This document shows, one piece after another, positions 27,647-35,725 of a DNA stretch of 44,867 nucleotides (the stretch's first letter is position 1; every line of letters begins with the position of its first letter). A model generated the notes under the pieces. The model was not told the DNA's origin. It did no database searches and was given only the letters and a program-made list of their open reading frames with translations. The position numbers and the translations under genes were made by a program. This DNA is from an uncultured Prevotella sp. GTDB taxonomy: Bacteria; Bacteroidota; Bacteroidia; Bacteroidales; Bacteroidaceae. Location: NCBI GenBank assembly GCA_900314995.1, contig OMXK01000003.1:1-44867 (forward strand), in the 5' to 3' direction.

Positions 27647-28708
27647 TCAGGCGAGCAGGATCTGGAGGATTCTGTCGGCGGTGCGGCCGTCCCAGCGATC
27701 GGGAAGGGCGCACTTTTTCCATTCGCCGGCGACCATCTGGCGCACAGCATCCGCAAGGCGTGCGGGATCTTCGCCCACGAGTACGTTCGAGCCAACGCTG
27801 ACCGTCTCCTGATGCTCGGTATAGTCGTTGAGCGTAATGCAGGGCACGCCGTTGAAGGTAGCCTCCTCGGCGACGTTGCCCGAGTCGGTGACGATACCCT
27901 TGGCGTGAGCCGTGAGCCAGCCGAACTCGAGGTAAGAGAGCGGGTCGATCAGGCGGATATCATCATTCAGTGCGCTGACAGCCTCGCGGGCCAGGCCACG
28001 AAGCGGGGCGATGACAGGCACGGGGCCAGCCGACTCGCTGACAGCAGCCAGCAGCGCAGCCAGCTTGTCCCTGTCGGCTATCAGTGCCTTGCGGTTAAGC
28101 GTAAAGACGATGTAGCCGCCCTCGCGGATATCAGGCAGCGAGGCGGGTCGGCAGAATCGCCCGTAGTTGAAGCGCAGCGTATCCATCAGGATGTTGCCCA
28201 CCATGAAGGTCTGCGACTGCTCCGACTGTTCGCGCGTGGCGACGCCCGTAGAGCGCACGCCGGCGGTGAAGAGATAGTCGCTGAGGGCATCGATGACGAG
28301 CCGGTTGATCTCCTTCGGCATATTGATATTAAAGGAACGCGTGCCAGCGACGAGATGAGCCAGGGGAATGGCGCGCTTCTTCGTAACGATGGCGGCGGCC
28401 ATCGTGGAGGCCAGATCGTCGACCACAATCACCACATCTACCGGATGCGCATCGAGGAAGGCGTCGAACTGGGCCATCACGCGGCTCGTGATCTCATTGA
28501 GGCTCGTGCTGTCGACACCCAGATAGAACTGCGGACGCGGCATCTGGAGGTCGGCAAAGAGCGAGGGCTCCAGCGTGGGGTCATCCTCACGGCCGGCATA
28601 GACCATCAGACACTCGGCATCCTGGCGCTGCCCGATGGCGCGCACCAGCGGTGATACTTTCACGAAATTGGGGCGGGCACCCGCGATAATACAGATATTC
28701 TTTGCCAT
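27647..28708 (-). CDS. wecB: UDP-N-acetylglucosamine 2-epimerase
   Basis: Interconverts UDP-GlcNAc and UDP-ManNAc, a precursor of surface glycans. 353 residues with the typical beginning ICIIAGARPNFVKVSPLVRAI. Family motifs include VVIVVDDLASTMAAAIV (where many enzymes have a GDT-type sequence), HLVAGTRSFN and VTDSGNVAEEATFNGVPCIT. The VDDLAST variant replaces the commoner VxGDTxS, and HLVAGTRS replaces HVEAGLRT, so it is a divergent member. No polysaccharide cluster surrounds it. Confidence 0.88.
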   Translation of the reverse strand: MAKNICIIAGARPNFVKVSPLVRAIGQRQDAECLMVYAGREDDPTLEPSLFADLQMPRPQFYLGVDSTSLNEITSRVMAQFDAFLDAHPVDVVIVVDDLASTMAAAIVTKKRAIPLAHLVAGTRSFNINMPKEINRLVIDALSDYLFTAGVRSTGVATREQSEQSQTFMVGNILMDTLRFNYGRFCRPASLPDIREGGYIVFTLNRKALIADRDKLAALLAAVSESAGPVPVIAPLRGLAREAVSALNDDIRLIDPLSYLEFGWLTAHAKGIVTDSGNVAEEATFNGVPCITLNDYTEHQETVSVGSNVLVGEDPARLADAVRQMVAGEWKKCALPDRWDGRTADRILQILLA

Positions 28709-28726
28709 AAATCCTTAAATTTTGTG

Positions 28727-28734
28727 CAAAGATA
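28727..28734 (-). promoter_or_regulatory. -7 promoter element of wecB
   Basis: TATCTTTG on the minus strand, 18 bases before the wecB ATG. Confidence 0.6.
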
Positions 28735-28777
28735 TGTAATTTCTTCGATATTCTTGGTGATTTAGGAAAAAAATAAT

Positions 28778-28785
28778 TATTTTTG
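28778..28785 (+). promoter_or_regulatory. -7 promoter element of the propeller sensor gene
   Basis: TATTTTTG lies 26 bases before the ATG at 28812. It is divergent from wecB. Confidence 0.5.
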
Positions 28786-28811
28786 CAGTCACAAAGCAAA
28801 TTACTGACAAG

Positions 28812-31421
28812 ATGAACTATGTAAAAATTCTCAGACAGATTGTACTCGGCGCAGCCATTCTGACGAGCTGCCTAGAGGTGGAAGCCCAACAGTTGCAGGC
28901 ATCGCGCGAACATTTCTCTACCGAAGACGGACTCTGCTGCAATACGGTCGCCAAGATTTTCCAGGATGACTACGGCTACATCTGGATCGGAACCTGGAAC
29001 GGACTGTCGCGCTTCGACGGTTTCCACTTCTACAACTACAAGACCGGCAACTCGAGCCGCATCAAAAATCTGCACAACCGCATCTTCGACATGGCCATCG
29101 ACCAGTCGCAGAACATCTGGCTGCGCATGTACGACGACCGCGTATTCGTGCTCGACCGCCATACAGACAAGATCATCAACCCCTTCGAGCAATATGCAGG
29201 CAACGAAGAGTTCAAGACCGACTCGCCGATACTGGTGACCAGTACGGGCGACGTGCTGGTGAGCATCAACGGCACCCACATCTACGTGATGCAGCTGGAC
29301 CGCCATGGGCTGAAGAGCGAGCAGATAGCGACCGACAGTCTGAACGTGACGAGTATGGCCGAGGGCTATCAGAGCGACATCTGGCTGGGCACCGACAAAG
29401 GCATCCGCCGGCTGAACCGCGGCAAGGCCGTCGTGGAGCGCCAGGCCATCCTGCCCGGAGAACGGATCACCTGTCTGTACTCCAACGGCTTCAACATGTA
29501 CGCCGGAACAATCAACGGCGCCATCTATATGTTCTCCAACGACAAAGCGCCCACCCTCGTGCGCAAGCCTCTGGGAACAGGCATCATCAGCGTGTTTGTC
29601 GACAGTCAGGGGCTCGTCTGGTTCTGCGACGACCGCATGGGCGCTGCCCGCCTGGATCCGGCTACGGGCAAGGAGAAATTCTTCGAGCAGCGCGTGCCGG
29701 TGCCCGAATACGACGGCCGGGGCGGCTCGTTCAACGAGAACAACGGCACCGTGTGGATACACATGAACCACGGCGGCTACGGCTACTATAACCGCGAGAC
29801 CGACAATGTGGAATACTTCCACAACGACCCCTCGAACCCCTGGAACCTCTCGAACACGGTGACCTCGGCACTCGAGCTGCCCGAAGGCGTCGTGTGGGAA
29901 TCGACCAGCCGGCGCGGACTAGAGAAACTGGAGATCCAGAAGAACACCATCGAGCGGAGACGCCCCGTAGCCAATGCCACCTCGACGCTGGAGAACGAGA
30001 TCCGCGCGATGTATTACGACCCCCAGCGCCAACTGCTGCTGCTCGGCAACAAGCACAGCTGCCTGTTCCTCTACTACGACAACGGCCAGCACGCCACGAT
30101 CACCCACGACTCGAAAGGCGAGAGCTTCGGCAGACTCTACGGCATCTCGAAAGACTCGAAGGGAAACTACTGGCTCTGTTCGAAGGACAAGGGCTTATTC
30201 AAGATGTCGCCCAACGGCTCCGGCGGATGGACCATCGAGCACTTCGGCCACCAGGCGGGCAACAACGAGAGTCTGAACAACAACGCGGCCTATATCGCCA
30301 TCGAGGACAAGGCGGGCAATATCTGGGTAGCAACCTACGGCGGCGGTGTGAACATACTGACCGAGCAGAACGGCAAGCCCGTGTTCCTGCATCCGCAAAA
30401 CGGTCTGAAAGGCTATCCGAAAGATGCCTTCATGAAAGTGAGGACCATCGAGAGCGACAACGAGGGCAACGTGTGGGCAGGAACGACCGACGGCGTGCTC
30501 ATCATGTCGTATAAGAACAAGCAGTTCAGCTGTGAAGAGGTGAAGACGCCCAAGGAGAGCGACAAGATGCTGATGAGCAACGACATCATCATCATCAAGC
30601 GCGACGCCAAGGGCACGATGTGGGTGGGCACCAACGGCGGCGGCATCAGCTACACCATCGGTAAGGACAAAGAAGGTGCCTGGCTCTTTGACACCTTCGA
30701 TTCAGGCGACGGTCTGCCTTCGGAAGAAATCCGCAGCATCACCTTCGACCAGCGCGGCAACGCCTGGTTTGCCACCGAGCACGTAATCTGCTCGTTCGAC
30801 ATCAGCGAGAAGATATTCACCACCTTCTCTACCCTCGACGGTGTCGACGAGACCACGATATCGGAAGGCGGCGCCATCACCATCGGCAACGGCGACCTGC
30901 TCTTCGGAACAGTCGACGGCTACTACGTCGTAGACCGCAAGAAACTGATGAACCCTACAGGTTCGCTGCTGAAACTGCAGATTACCGACTTCTTTATCGG
31001 CGACGAGATACAGAGTCCGCGCCTGAACGACACCTACGACTACTACGTGCCTCTCAGCAAGCACGTGGAGATTCCGGGCAACAGCCCCAGCTTCGCCTTC
31101 CGCTTTGCCGCGCTGAACTATCAGCTGCAGCACCGCGCGGTGTATCAGTATATGCTCGAGGGCTACGACGACGACTGGCAGAACGCCGACAAGAAGCGGC
31201 TGGCCTACTACAGCGATGTGCCCGCAGGCACCTATACCTTCAAGGTAAAGGCCTTCCTGCTGGAGTCGCCCGAGAAATACGACCTGAGAACCATCGAGGT
31301 CGTCGTCGAGGCATCCAACCTGCTGACGGTGATCACCTGGGGCGTACTCTTGCTCATTGTGGCCATCATCATACTCCTGATCATGATGTACCGAAGGCGG
31401 CTATCCGGCAAGAAGCGTTAA
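28812..31421 (+). CDS. Kinase-less periplasmic propeller sensor (reg_prop/Y_Y_Y) with one C-terminal TM helix
   Basis: 869 residues. An N-terminal signal (IVLGAAILTSC) is followed by at least ten two-component-regulator propeller repeats, for example YIWIGTWNGLSRFDG, DIWLGTDKGIRRLN, NYWLCSKDKGLFKM, NIWVATYGGGVNIL and TMWVGTNGGGISY. A Y_Y_Y domain (YQYMLEGYDDDWQNADKKRL) and one transmembrane helix (about residues 838-860) follow. The protein ends eleven residues later at RRRLSGKKR. Canonical hybrid two-component sensors of Bacteroidales continue with histidine kinase, receiver and AraC domains. All are absent, and the gene ends cleanly before a terminator. It may pair with a kinase in trans, bind ligand as a decoy, or signal by another route. 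Confidence 0.88.
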   Translation: MNYVKILRQIVLGAAILTSCLEVEAQQLQASREHFSTEDGLCCNTVAKIFQDDYGYIWIGTWNGLSRFDGFHFYNYKTGNSSRIKNLHNRIFDMAIDQSQNIWLRMYDDRVFVLDRHTDKIINPFEQYAGNEEFKTDSPILVTSTGDVLVSINGTHIYVMQLDRHGLKSEQIATDSLNVTSMAEGYQSDIWLGTDKGIRRLNRGKAVVERQAILPGERITCLYSNGFNMYAGTINGAIYMFSNDKAPTLVRKPLGTGIISVFVDSQGLVWFCDDRMGAARLDPATGKEKFFEQRVPVPEYDGRGGSFNENNGTVWIHMNHGGYGYYNRETDNVEYFHNDPSNPWNLSNTVTSALELPEGVVWESTSRRGLEKLEIQKNTIERRRPVANATSTLENEIRAMYYDPQRQLLLLGNKHSCLFLYYDNGQHATITHDSKGESFGRLYGISKDSKGNYWLCSKDKGLFKMSPNGSGGWTIEHFGHQAGNNESLNNNAAYIAIEDKAGNIWVATYGGGVNILTEQNGKPVFLHPQNGLKGYPKDAFMKVRTIESDNEGNVWAGTTDGVLIMSYKNKQFSCEEVKTPKESDKMLMSNDIIIIKRDAKGTMWVGTNGGGISYTIGKDKEGAWLFDTFDSGDGLPSEEIRSITFDQRGNAWFATEHVICSFDISEKIFTTFSTLDGVDETTISEGGAITIGNGDLLFGTVDGYYVVDRKKLMNPTGSLLKLQITDFFIGDEIQSPRLNDTYDYYVPLSKHVEIPGNSPSFAFRFAALNYQLQHRAVYQYMLEGYDDDWQNADKKRLAYYSDVPAGTYTFKVKAFLLESPEKYDLRTIEVVVEASNLLTVITWGVLLLIVAIIILLIMMYRRRLSGKKR

Positions 31422-31429
31422 AAAAAGAC

Positions 31430-31462
31430 AAGGTGGAGCAAGTTTTTCTGGCTTCACCTTTT
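31430..31462. terminator. Intrinsic terminator of the sensor gene
   Basis: AAGGTGGAGC pairs with GCTTCACCTT (10 bp, one G-T pair) and is followed by two more T (four in all, counting the stem). An A-run lies upstream, so it could also work in the reverse direction. Confidence 0.7.
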
Positions 31463-31481
31463 ATGTTTGCCAAATATTTCG

Positions 31482-31489
31482 TATCTTTG
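31482..31489 (+). promoter_or_regulatory. -7 promoter element of ribE
   Basis: TATCTTTG lies 229 bases before the ribE ATG, which implies an unusually long 5' leader compared with the rest of the window. Confidence 0.65.
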
Positions 31490-31494
31490 CACCC

Positions 31495-31689
31495 ACATAC
31501 GGGTCGTGCCGCATAGATCGGGATACTCTACATTATAATAAATCATCGGGACCGTTTCCCTTGCCAATGGCGGGCCACAGTCATCCCCCCGGGGGAGAGC
31601 AGTAATGCCGGTGGATTACAACAGCAGGGAGCACCCAAATCGTGTGAAACAGGAGTTTTCACCAAATCATCGGCACGAACCCTTTTTTT
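31495..31689 (+). promoter_or_regulatory. Structured 5' leader RNA of ribE, class not recognised
   Basis: The expected transcript starts just before GGGTCGTGCCG (31501-31511). This pairs with CGGCACGAACCC (31671-31682, one bulged A), so an 11-bp helix encloses about 160 nt and is followed at once by seven T. Inside, TCCCTTGC (31557-31564) can pair with GCAGGGA (31624-31630). GTGAAA/TTTCAC (31644-31662) and GGGA/TCCC (31548-31560) form local hairpins. AAATCATCGG occurs twice (31540, 31664). Canonical FMN-riboswitch sequence blocks are not visible. It may be a divergent flavin riboswitch, a new leader class, or an independent small RNA. Confidence 0.6.
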
Positions 31690-31717
31690 ATGGAATCTAT
31701 AGAGTTTTTATTGTGAT

Positions 31718-32317
31718 ATGTTTTCTGGAATAATCGAAGAGTTTGCTACCGTTGTAGCGATAGAGAGAGACCGCGAGAATATCGATTTCACGCTGAAATG
31801 TTCGTTTGTCGACGAGTTGAAGATCGACCAGAGTGTGGCCCATAACGGGGTCTGCCTGACGGTTGTCGCCATCAAGGACGGCACGTATACCGTGACGGCG
31901 ATGAAAGAGACGCTCGACCGCACGAACCTGGGGCTGCTGAAGGTGGGCGACAAGGTGAACGTAGAGCGCTCGATGCTTATGAACGGCCGTCTGGACGGGC
32001 ACATCGTTCAGGGGCACGTTGACGAGACCGCCAAGTGTGTCGCGACGGAAGATGCCGACGGTTCGACCTATTTCACCTTCGAATATCCGGAGAACCGGGA
32101 GATGGCGAAGAAGGGCTATTTCACCGTAGACAAAGGTTCGGTAACCGTAAATGGCGTCAGTCTGACCGTCTGCAATCCGACGTCGAACACCTTTCAGGTG
32201 GCCATCATCCCCTATACATTCGAGCACACTAATTTCTGCGATATCAAGGTGGGAACGGTTGTCAACCTGGAGTTTGACATCCTTGGGAAATACATTGCTA
32301 GACTGCAGCAGTTATAA
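31718..32317 (+). CDS. ribE: Riboflavin synthase alpha chain
   Basis: Dismutates two 6,7-dimethyl-8-ribityllumazine molecules to riboflavin. 199 residues with two tandem lumazine-binding barrels: the first starts MFSGIIEEFATV, and the second is about residues 97-190, beginning with GHIVQGHVDETAKC. Repeated VNGVSLTV and HNGVCLTVV segments show the internal duplication. Other rib genes are not adjacent. An eight-codon ORF (31690-31716) ends one base before this ATG. The name ribC is also used for this enzyme. Confidence 0.95.
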   Translation: MFSGIIEEFATVVAIERDRENIDFTLKCSFVDELKIDQSVAHNGVCLTVVAIKDGTYTVTAMKETLDRTNLGLLKVGDKVNVERSMLMNGRLDGHIVQGHVDETAKCVATEDADGSTYFTFEYPENREMAKKGYFTVDKGSVTVNGVSLTVCNPTSNTFQVAIIPYTFEHTNFCDIKVGTVVNLEFDILGKYIARLQQL

Positions 32318-32356
32318 CCCCATCAAGAGCGGCTTGGGCGCCTTGCGGAGCAAAGG

Positions 32357-33001
32357 CTAGAACAGCAATAATTCAGACGGAGCGGAGATCAGGGTCTCTG
32401 CTCCGTGTTGTATCAGGAAATCGCGGTCGCGGAAGCCCCAGAGCACAGAGATACAAGGCAGCCCGCTGTTACGCGCCGTCAGGATATCGACATCGCTGTC
32501 GCCCACATAGACGGCTCCCTCCTTCCCTACTCCCAGCTGCCGCAGCGCCTCAAAGACGGTGTCGGGGGCGGGTTTCTTCCGGATGCCTGCAGCCTCGTTT
32601 TCACCGATGGCTACCTCGATTGTATCCGGAAAGAAATGCTGACAAAGTTCCTGCGTGGCCGCCATCATCTTATTGCTCACGACCGCCAGACGGGCGCCTC
32701 GCGTCTTAAACGTCTTAAGCGTCTTTTCGATTTCTGCGTAAGGTTTAGTGGTGTCGAGCGAATGCGCCATATAGTGCTGGCGGAATGTATTAAATACTTC
32801 CTCAAAGTGTTGCGCATCAAAATTATGGGGTACAGCGCGTTGCATCAGCAACCTGACACCGTTGCCGACAAAGTTTCGCACTTCATCAACCGAGCGTTCA
32901 GGCAACCCATGCGTACGCAACGCATAATTCGTAGAGGCAGCCAAGTCGCCGAGTGTATCGAGCAGCGTGCCGTCGAGATCGAAGATATATGTTGAATACA
33001 T
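32357..33001 (-). CDS. gph: HAD-family phosphatase, phosphoglycolate phosphatase type
   Basis: 214 residues. HAD motif I is FDLDGTLLDT (Asp8 nucleophile, Asp10). Motif II is VVSNK near residue 112. Motif III Lys is in RKKPAPDTV. Motif IV is GDSDVDI. The cap is the small alpha-helical type, as in Gph/PGMB enzymes. Phosphoglycolate is the likely substrate, but beta-phosphoglucomutase-like or pyrophosphatase-like activity is not excluded by sequence. It is 6 bases downstream of malQ and probably co-transcribed with it. Confidence 0.85.
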   Translation of the reverse strand: MYSTYIFDLDGTLLDTLGDLAASTNYALRTHGLPERSVDEVRNFVGNGVRLLMQRAVPHNFDAQHFEEVFNTFRQHYMAHSLDTTKPYAEIEKTLKTFKTRGARLAVVSNKMMAATQELCQHFFPDTIEVAIGENEAAGIRKKPAPDTVFEALRQLGVGKEGAVYVGDSDVDILTARNSGLPCISVLWGFRDRDFLIQHGAETLISAPSELLLF

Positions 33002-33007
33002 AATTAT

Positions 33008-35638
33008 TTACCTTTTACTGCGTGTTATCATCGTGCGTACCTTATTATTATATCGCTCGGCCTTCAGCAGTTCCTCGATGGTGATATGCATGCGATACTT
33101 CCAATGGTTGTAAGGATCGCTGGGCACATTGATGCGTTCCTCGCGGACATGCTTCGAGCGCAACTCCGTATCCATCGCCAGCCAATCCTGCAGGGAGAGC
33201 AGACACAGCATCGAGGGGCAATAGAGATGGCGGGCAATAATCTCCTCGGCCAGATGAGCCGGCAGGTGTTCGGGAGCGCGGCCCTGCTTCTGAAGCATCG
33301 AGACGTAGTAGCGCTGGGTGCGTTCGGGACTCTCCTCCCACCACAGCCGTAAGGGCGACATGTCGTGGGTAGAGAAGGTGGCAACGCTACGGTAAGGATT
33401 ACCGTCGAGATGTGTGAACTCGAAGCCGGTCTCCTTCGGCATCGACTGTATCTCAAGGGTCAGGATGCGAAGTTGGTCGAGTACAGGCTGCACGCAGTCG
33501 GGCAACATGCCCAGGTCCTCCGCACAGCAGAGCATCCGCGTCTGTCCGAAGGTCTCAGAGAGCCGCTTGAGCGCCTGGCTGCCCCAGAAGAGGTTATGAC
33601 GCTGGTAATAGTAATTGTTGTAGAGCCGCATGAAGGCATCCTTCTCTTCGGCCGTCAGTGCATCGTAGACAGGCTCGTTGTAGACCCCGATGCGCGGGTG
33701 ATACATCTCAGGCTGTTCGGGATCTTCGAGGAAAAGCACCCCGCTGATGAGCCGATAGAGCCCGTCACGAATCCAGAGACTGTTCTCATCACCCAGTCCC
33801 TCGAAATGCCTGCGCACCTTCCGCTGCGTATCGTATTCAGCCTTCAGGTCGTAGAGACCATAACCGCGCGGAATCAGAAAATGCTCCTTCACATAGGCCG
33901 CATGAATGCCGAACAGCCGTTCGAGCACGCGGTCGTTTATAAACGGACGGGTGAAGAGATCCTTGCGGAACGAGAGACCGAAGTACTCAATCTCGCCGAC
34001 GGTCATCGGGAGTGCCGGGGAGAAATGCCCCAAGAGCCCGAACACCGCATCGCCCGGAATCTCCCAGATGCGGAAGAAACCCAGTACATGATCGATACGG
34101 ATCGCATCGAAGTATTGCTCCATCCAAAGGCAGCGGCGGCGGAACCAGGCGGTCAGTTCCTTGCCCCACCGATAGGTTGGGAAGCCCCAGTTCTGACCAT
34201 TCTGCGAGAACGCATCAGGCGGGGCACCCGTCTGCGCTTTCAGGTGGAAGAGCTTCGGATGGAGACTGGTCTCGGCGCTGTCGCGATTGACGCCGATGGG
34301 CACATCGCCTTTGATGACGACACCCTTCTGACGGGCATAATCGGCTGCAGCCTTCAGTTGCAGATGGAGGTGATACTGGATGTAATAGACCAGACTGACA
34401 GACATCGCCTCGCCCGCATGGCTGACTGCCCACTGGGCGTATGACTCCAGCCAATCGGCATTATCGTCGAACCAGGTCTTGAACTCCTTCGATTCGAGCA
34501 CGCTCTTGCCCCTTTCAGCAAACGATTCCTGCACATAAGCCGTCTTTACGCGCTCCACAGCTACGTAGTCGCTATAGCCCAATGCATTCAGTTCCTGCTG
34601 TTGGCGCCGATAGGCCGTCATCCGGTCCTTCTTTCTCAACGAGCCGAGGGCCTCGAGGTCGAGATACTGCGGGTGAAGGGCGAAAGCCGACACGATGTTA
34701 TAGGGATAAGAATCGCTCCAGGTATGCTCGACCGACGTATCGTTGACAGGCAACACCTGAATGAACTTCATGCCTGTGGCAACTGCCCAGTCGACCATCC
34801 GGCGCAAGTCGCCGAAGTCGCCCACACCGTAGGAATGCTCGCTGCGCAACGAGAATACCGGCACCACGACACCAGCCGCGCGCCAAGTGCGCTCCTTGAT
34901 GCGAAGATTCTCACCATAGGCCACCAGGACAGTTCCGTCAGGGATACCGACCGGCTGTTCGGAAGGAATCAGACCTTCCGTCGTGCGGTTGTCGCCCTCT
35001 TCCCAAGTAAGCAGCGTATGGGTCTGGTCGTCGACGATCACATATTTATATTCTATGGGCAACGGGATAGCGTCGACATTCACCGAGAGCAGCCAGTCGA
35101 ACCGTCCCAGATACTCCATCCGGAGATAACGGGCAGGATTCCAACTGCCCAAAGCAGGATGGCTGCCGATGACGGCCACCGACTGTCCGCGCTGCAGTTG
35201 GGGCGCTGACACGCGGAAAAGGATCGTCTTCCGATAGAGCGGCACCCTGAGTGCTTCTACCCGCTCGCCATGCGGCATCAGCTGCGTCGTCAGATAGGCA
35301 TTGCTGTAGAGATGATACTGCAGCGGGATCTCGCGCCATTGGTCGGCGAGGATATAGTTTTTCGAGGAATCAAAGCAGTAGACACGTGGCACCGCATCCC
35401 ACTCACGCCGCAACACTTGGCCGTCGGCATCTTCCACTTGATAATAATAGGAGAAAGAGGTTATCGGATGCTGCCTTGACTCAATGGCCGAAGTCTCCAG
35501 TTCCCATTGCCACCCGTCGGCAGTCGTCATGAGAAGTTTTCTGATTTTCTCCGTGCGGTCCTGACTTCTGTACGTCATCATCACAACGAGGTTTTCACCC
35601 CATTGAGTGCCGTAATGTATGGTAAACTTTAATTTCAT
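33008..35638 (-). CDS. malQ: 4-alpha-glucanotransferase with N-terminal starch-binding domains
   Basis: Transfers alpha-1,4-glucan segments between maltodextrins (GH77). 876 residues, consistent with the DPE2-like form that carries two CBM20 domains (about 1-115 and 130-235; GSHPALGSWNPARYLRMEYL is the second) before the amylomaltase domain. Visible GH77 motifs are SYPYNIVSAFALHPQYLD, DAIRIDHVLGFFRIWEIP (nucleophile Asp), CAEDLGMLP (acid/base Glu) and FSTHDMSPL (Asp). There is no signal peptide, so it is cytosolic. The ATG at 35638 is used, because the in-frame TTG at 35644 adds only two residues. The gph-type gene follows by 6 bases. Confidence 0.95.
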   Translation of the reverse strand: MKLKFTIHYGTQWGENLVVMMTYRSQDRTEKIRKLLMTTADGWQWELETSAIESRQHPITSFSYYYQVEDADGQVLRREWDAVPRVYCFDSSKNYILADQWREIPLQYHLYSNAYLTTQLMPHGERVEALRVPLYRKTILFRVSAPQLQRGQSVAVIGSHPALGSWNPARYLRMEYLGRFDWLLSVNVDAIPLPIEYKYVIVDDQTHTLLTWEEGDNRTTEGLIPSEQPVGIPDGTVLVAYGENLRIKERTWRAAGVVVPVFSLRSEHSYGVGDFGDLRRMVDWAVATGMKFIQVLPVNDTSVEHTWSDSYPYNIVSAFALHPQYLDLEALGSLRKKDRMTAYRRQQQELNALGYSDYVAVERVKTAYVQESFAERGKSVLESKEFKTWFDDNADWLESYAQWAVSHAGEAMSVSLVYYIQYHLHLQLKAAADYARQKGVVIKGDVPIGVNRDSAETSLHPKLFHLKAQTGAPPDAFSQNGQNWGFPTYRWGKELTAWFRRRCLWMEQYFDAIRIDHVLGFFRIWEIPGDAVFGLLGHFSPALPMTVGEIEYFGLSFRKDLFTRPFINDRVLERLFGIHAAYVKEHFLIPRGYGLYDLKAEYDTQRKVRRHFEGLGDENSLWIRDGLYRLISGVLFLEDPEQPEMYHPRIGVYNEPVYDALTAEEKDAFMRLYNNYYYQRHNLFWGSQALKRLSETFGQTRMLCCAEDLGMLPDCVQPVLDQLRILTLEIQSMPKETGFEFTHLDGNPYRSVATFSTHDMSPLRLWWEESPERTQRYYVSMLQKQGRAPEHLPAHLAEEIIARHLYCPSMLCLLSLQDWLAMDTELRSKHVREERINVPSDPYNHWKYRMHITIEELLKAERYNNKVRTMITRSKR

Positions 35639-35655
35639 ATCCAAATATTTTGGTA

Positions 35656-35663
35656 CAAAGATA
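35656..35663 (-). promoter_or_regulatory. -7 promoter element of malQ
   Basis: TATCTTTG on the minus strand, 17 bases before the ATG. Confidence 0.65.
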
Positions 35664-35673
35664 CAAAAAAGTT

Positions 35674-35701
35674 AGAATTAAGAGTTATGAGTTGAGAGTT
35701 T
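35674..35701. repeat. Degenerate heptamer repeat between malQ and mltG promoters
   Basis: Four 7-base units, AGAATTA, AGAGTTA, TGAGTTG and AGAGTTT, run directly up to the mltG -7 box, where the -33 region should lie. Confidence 0.6.
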
Positions 35702-35705
35702 TTTG

Positions 35706-35713
35706 TATCTTTG
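35706..35713 (+). promoter_or_regulatory. -7 promoter element of mltG
   Basis: TATCTTTG lies 12 bases before the first ATG of mltG. Confidence 0.6.
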
Positions 35714-35725
35714 CAGCAATTTTTC

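Noticed and set aside
27455-28654. 399-residue open frame across the end of rubrerythrin and opposite wecB
   Set aside because: It crosses a gene end and an intergenic hairpin and then mirrors wecB, with no recognisable domain.
31422-31480. Possibility that the propeller sensor was cut short by a frameshift
   Set aside because: No kinase-like coding remnant follows. A terminator and a new promoter occupy the downstream stretch.
31495-31689. Calling the ribE leader a canonical FMN riboswitch
   Set aside because: The position fits, but I could not find the conserved FMN blocks on the plus strand, so only an unclassified structured leader is reported.
31495-31689. Weak cobalamin-riboswitch resemblance on the minus strand of the same region
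   Set aside because: Fragments such as GGTGAAAACTCC and GCAAGGGAAACGG look suggestive, but the B12 box is missing and no minus-strand gene lies downstream.
33365-34444. 359-residue open frame opposite malQ
   Set aside because: It is a shadow of the glucanotransferase gene in a GC-rich segment.
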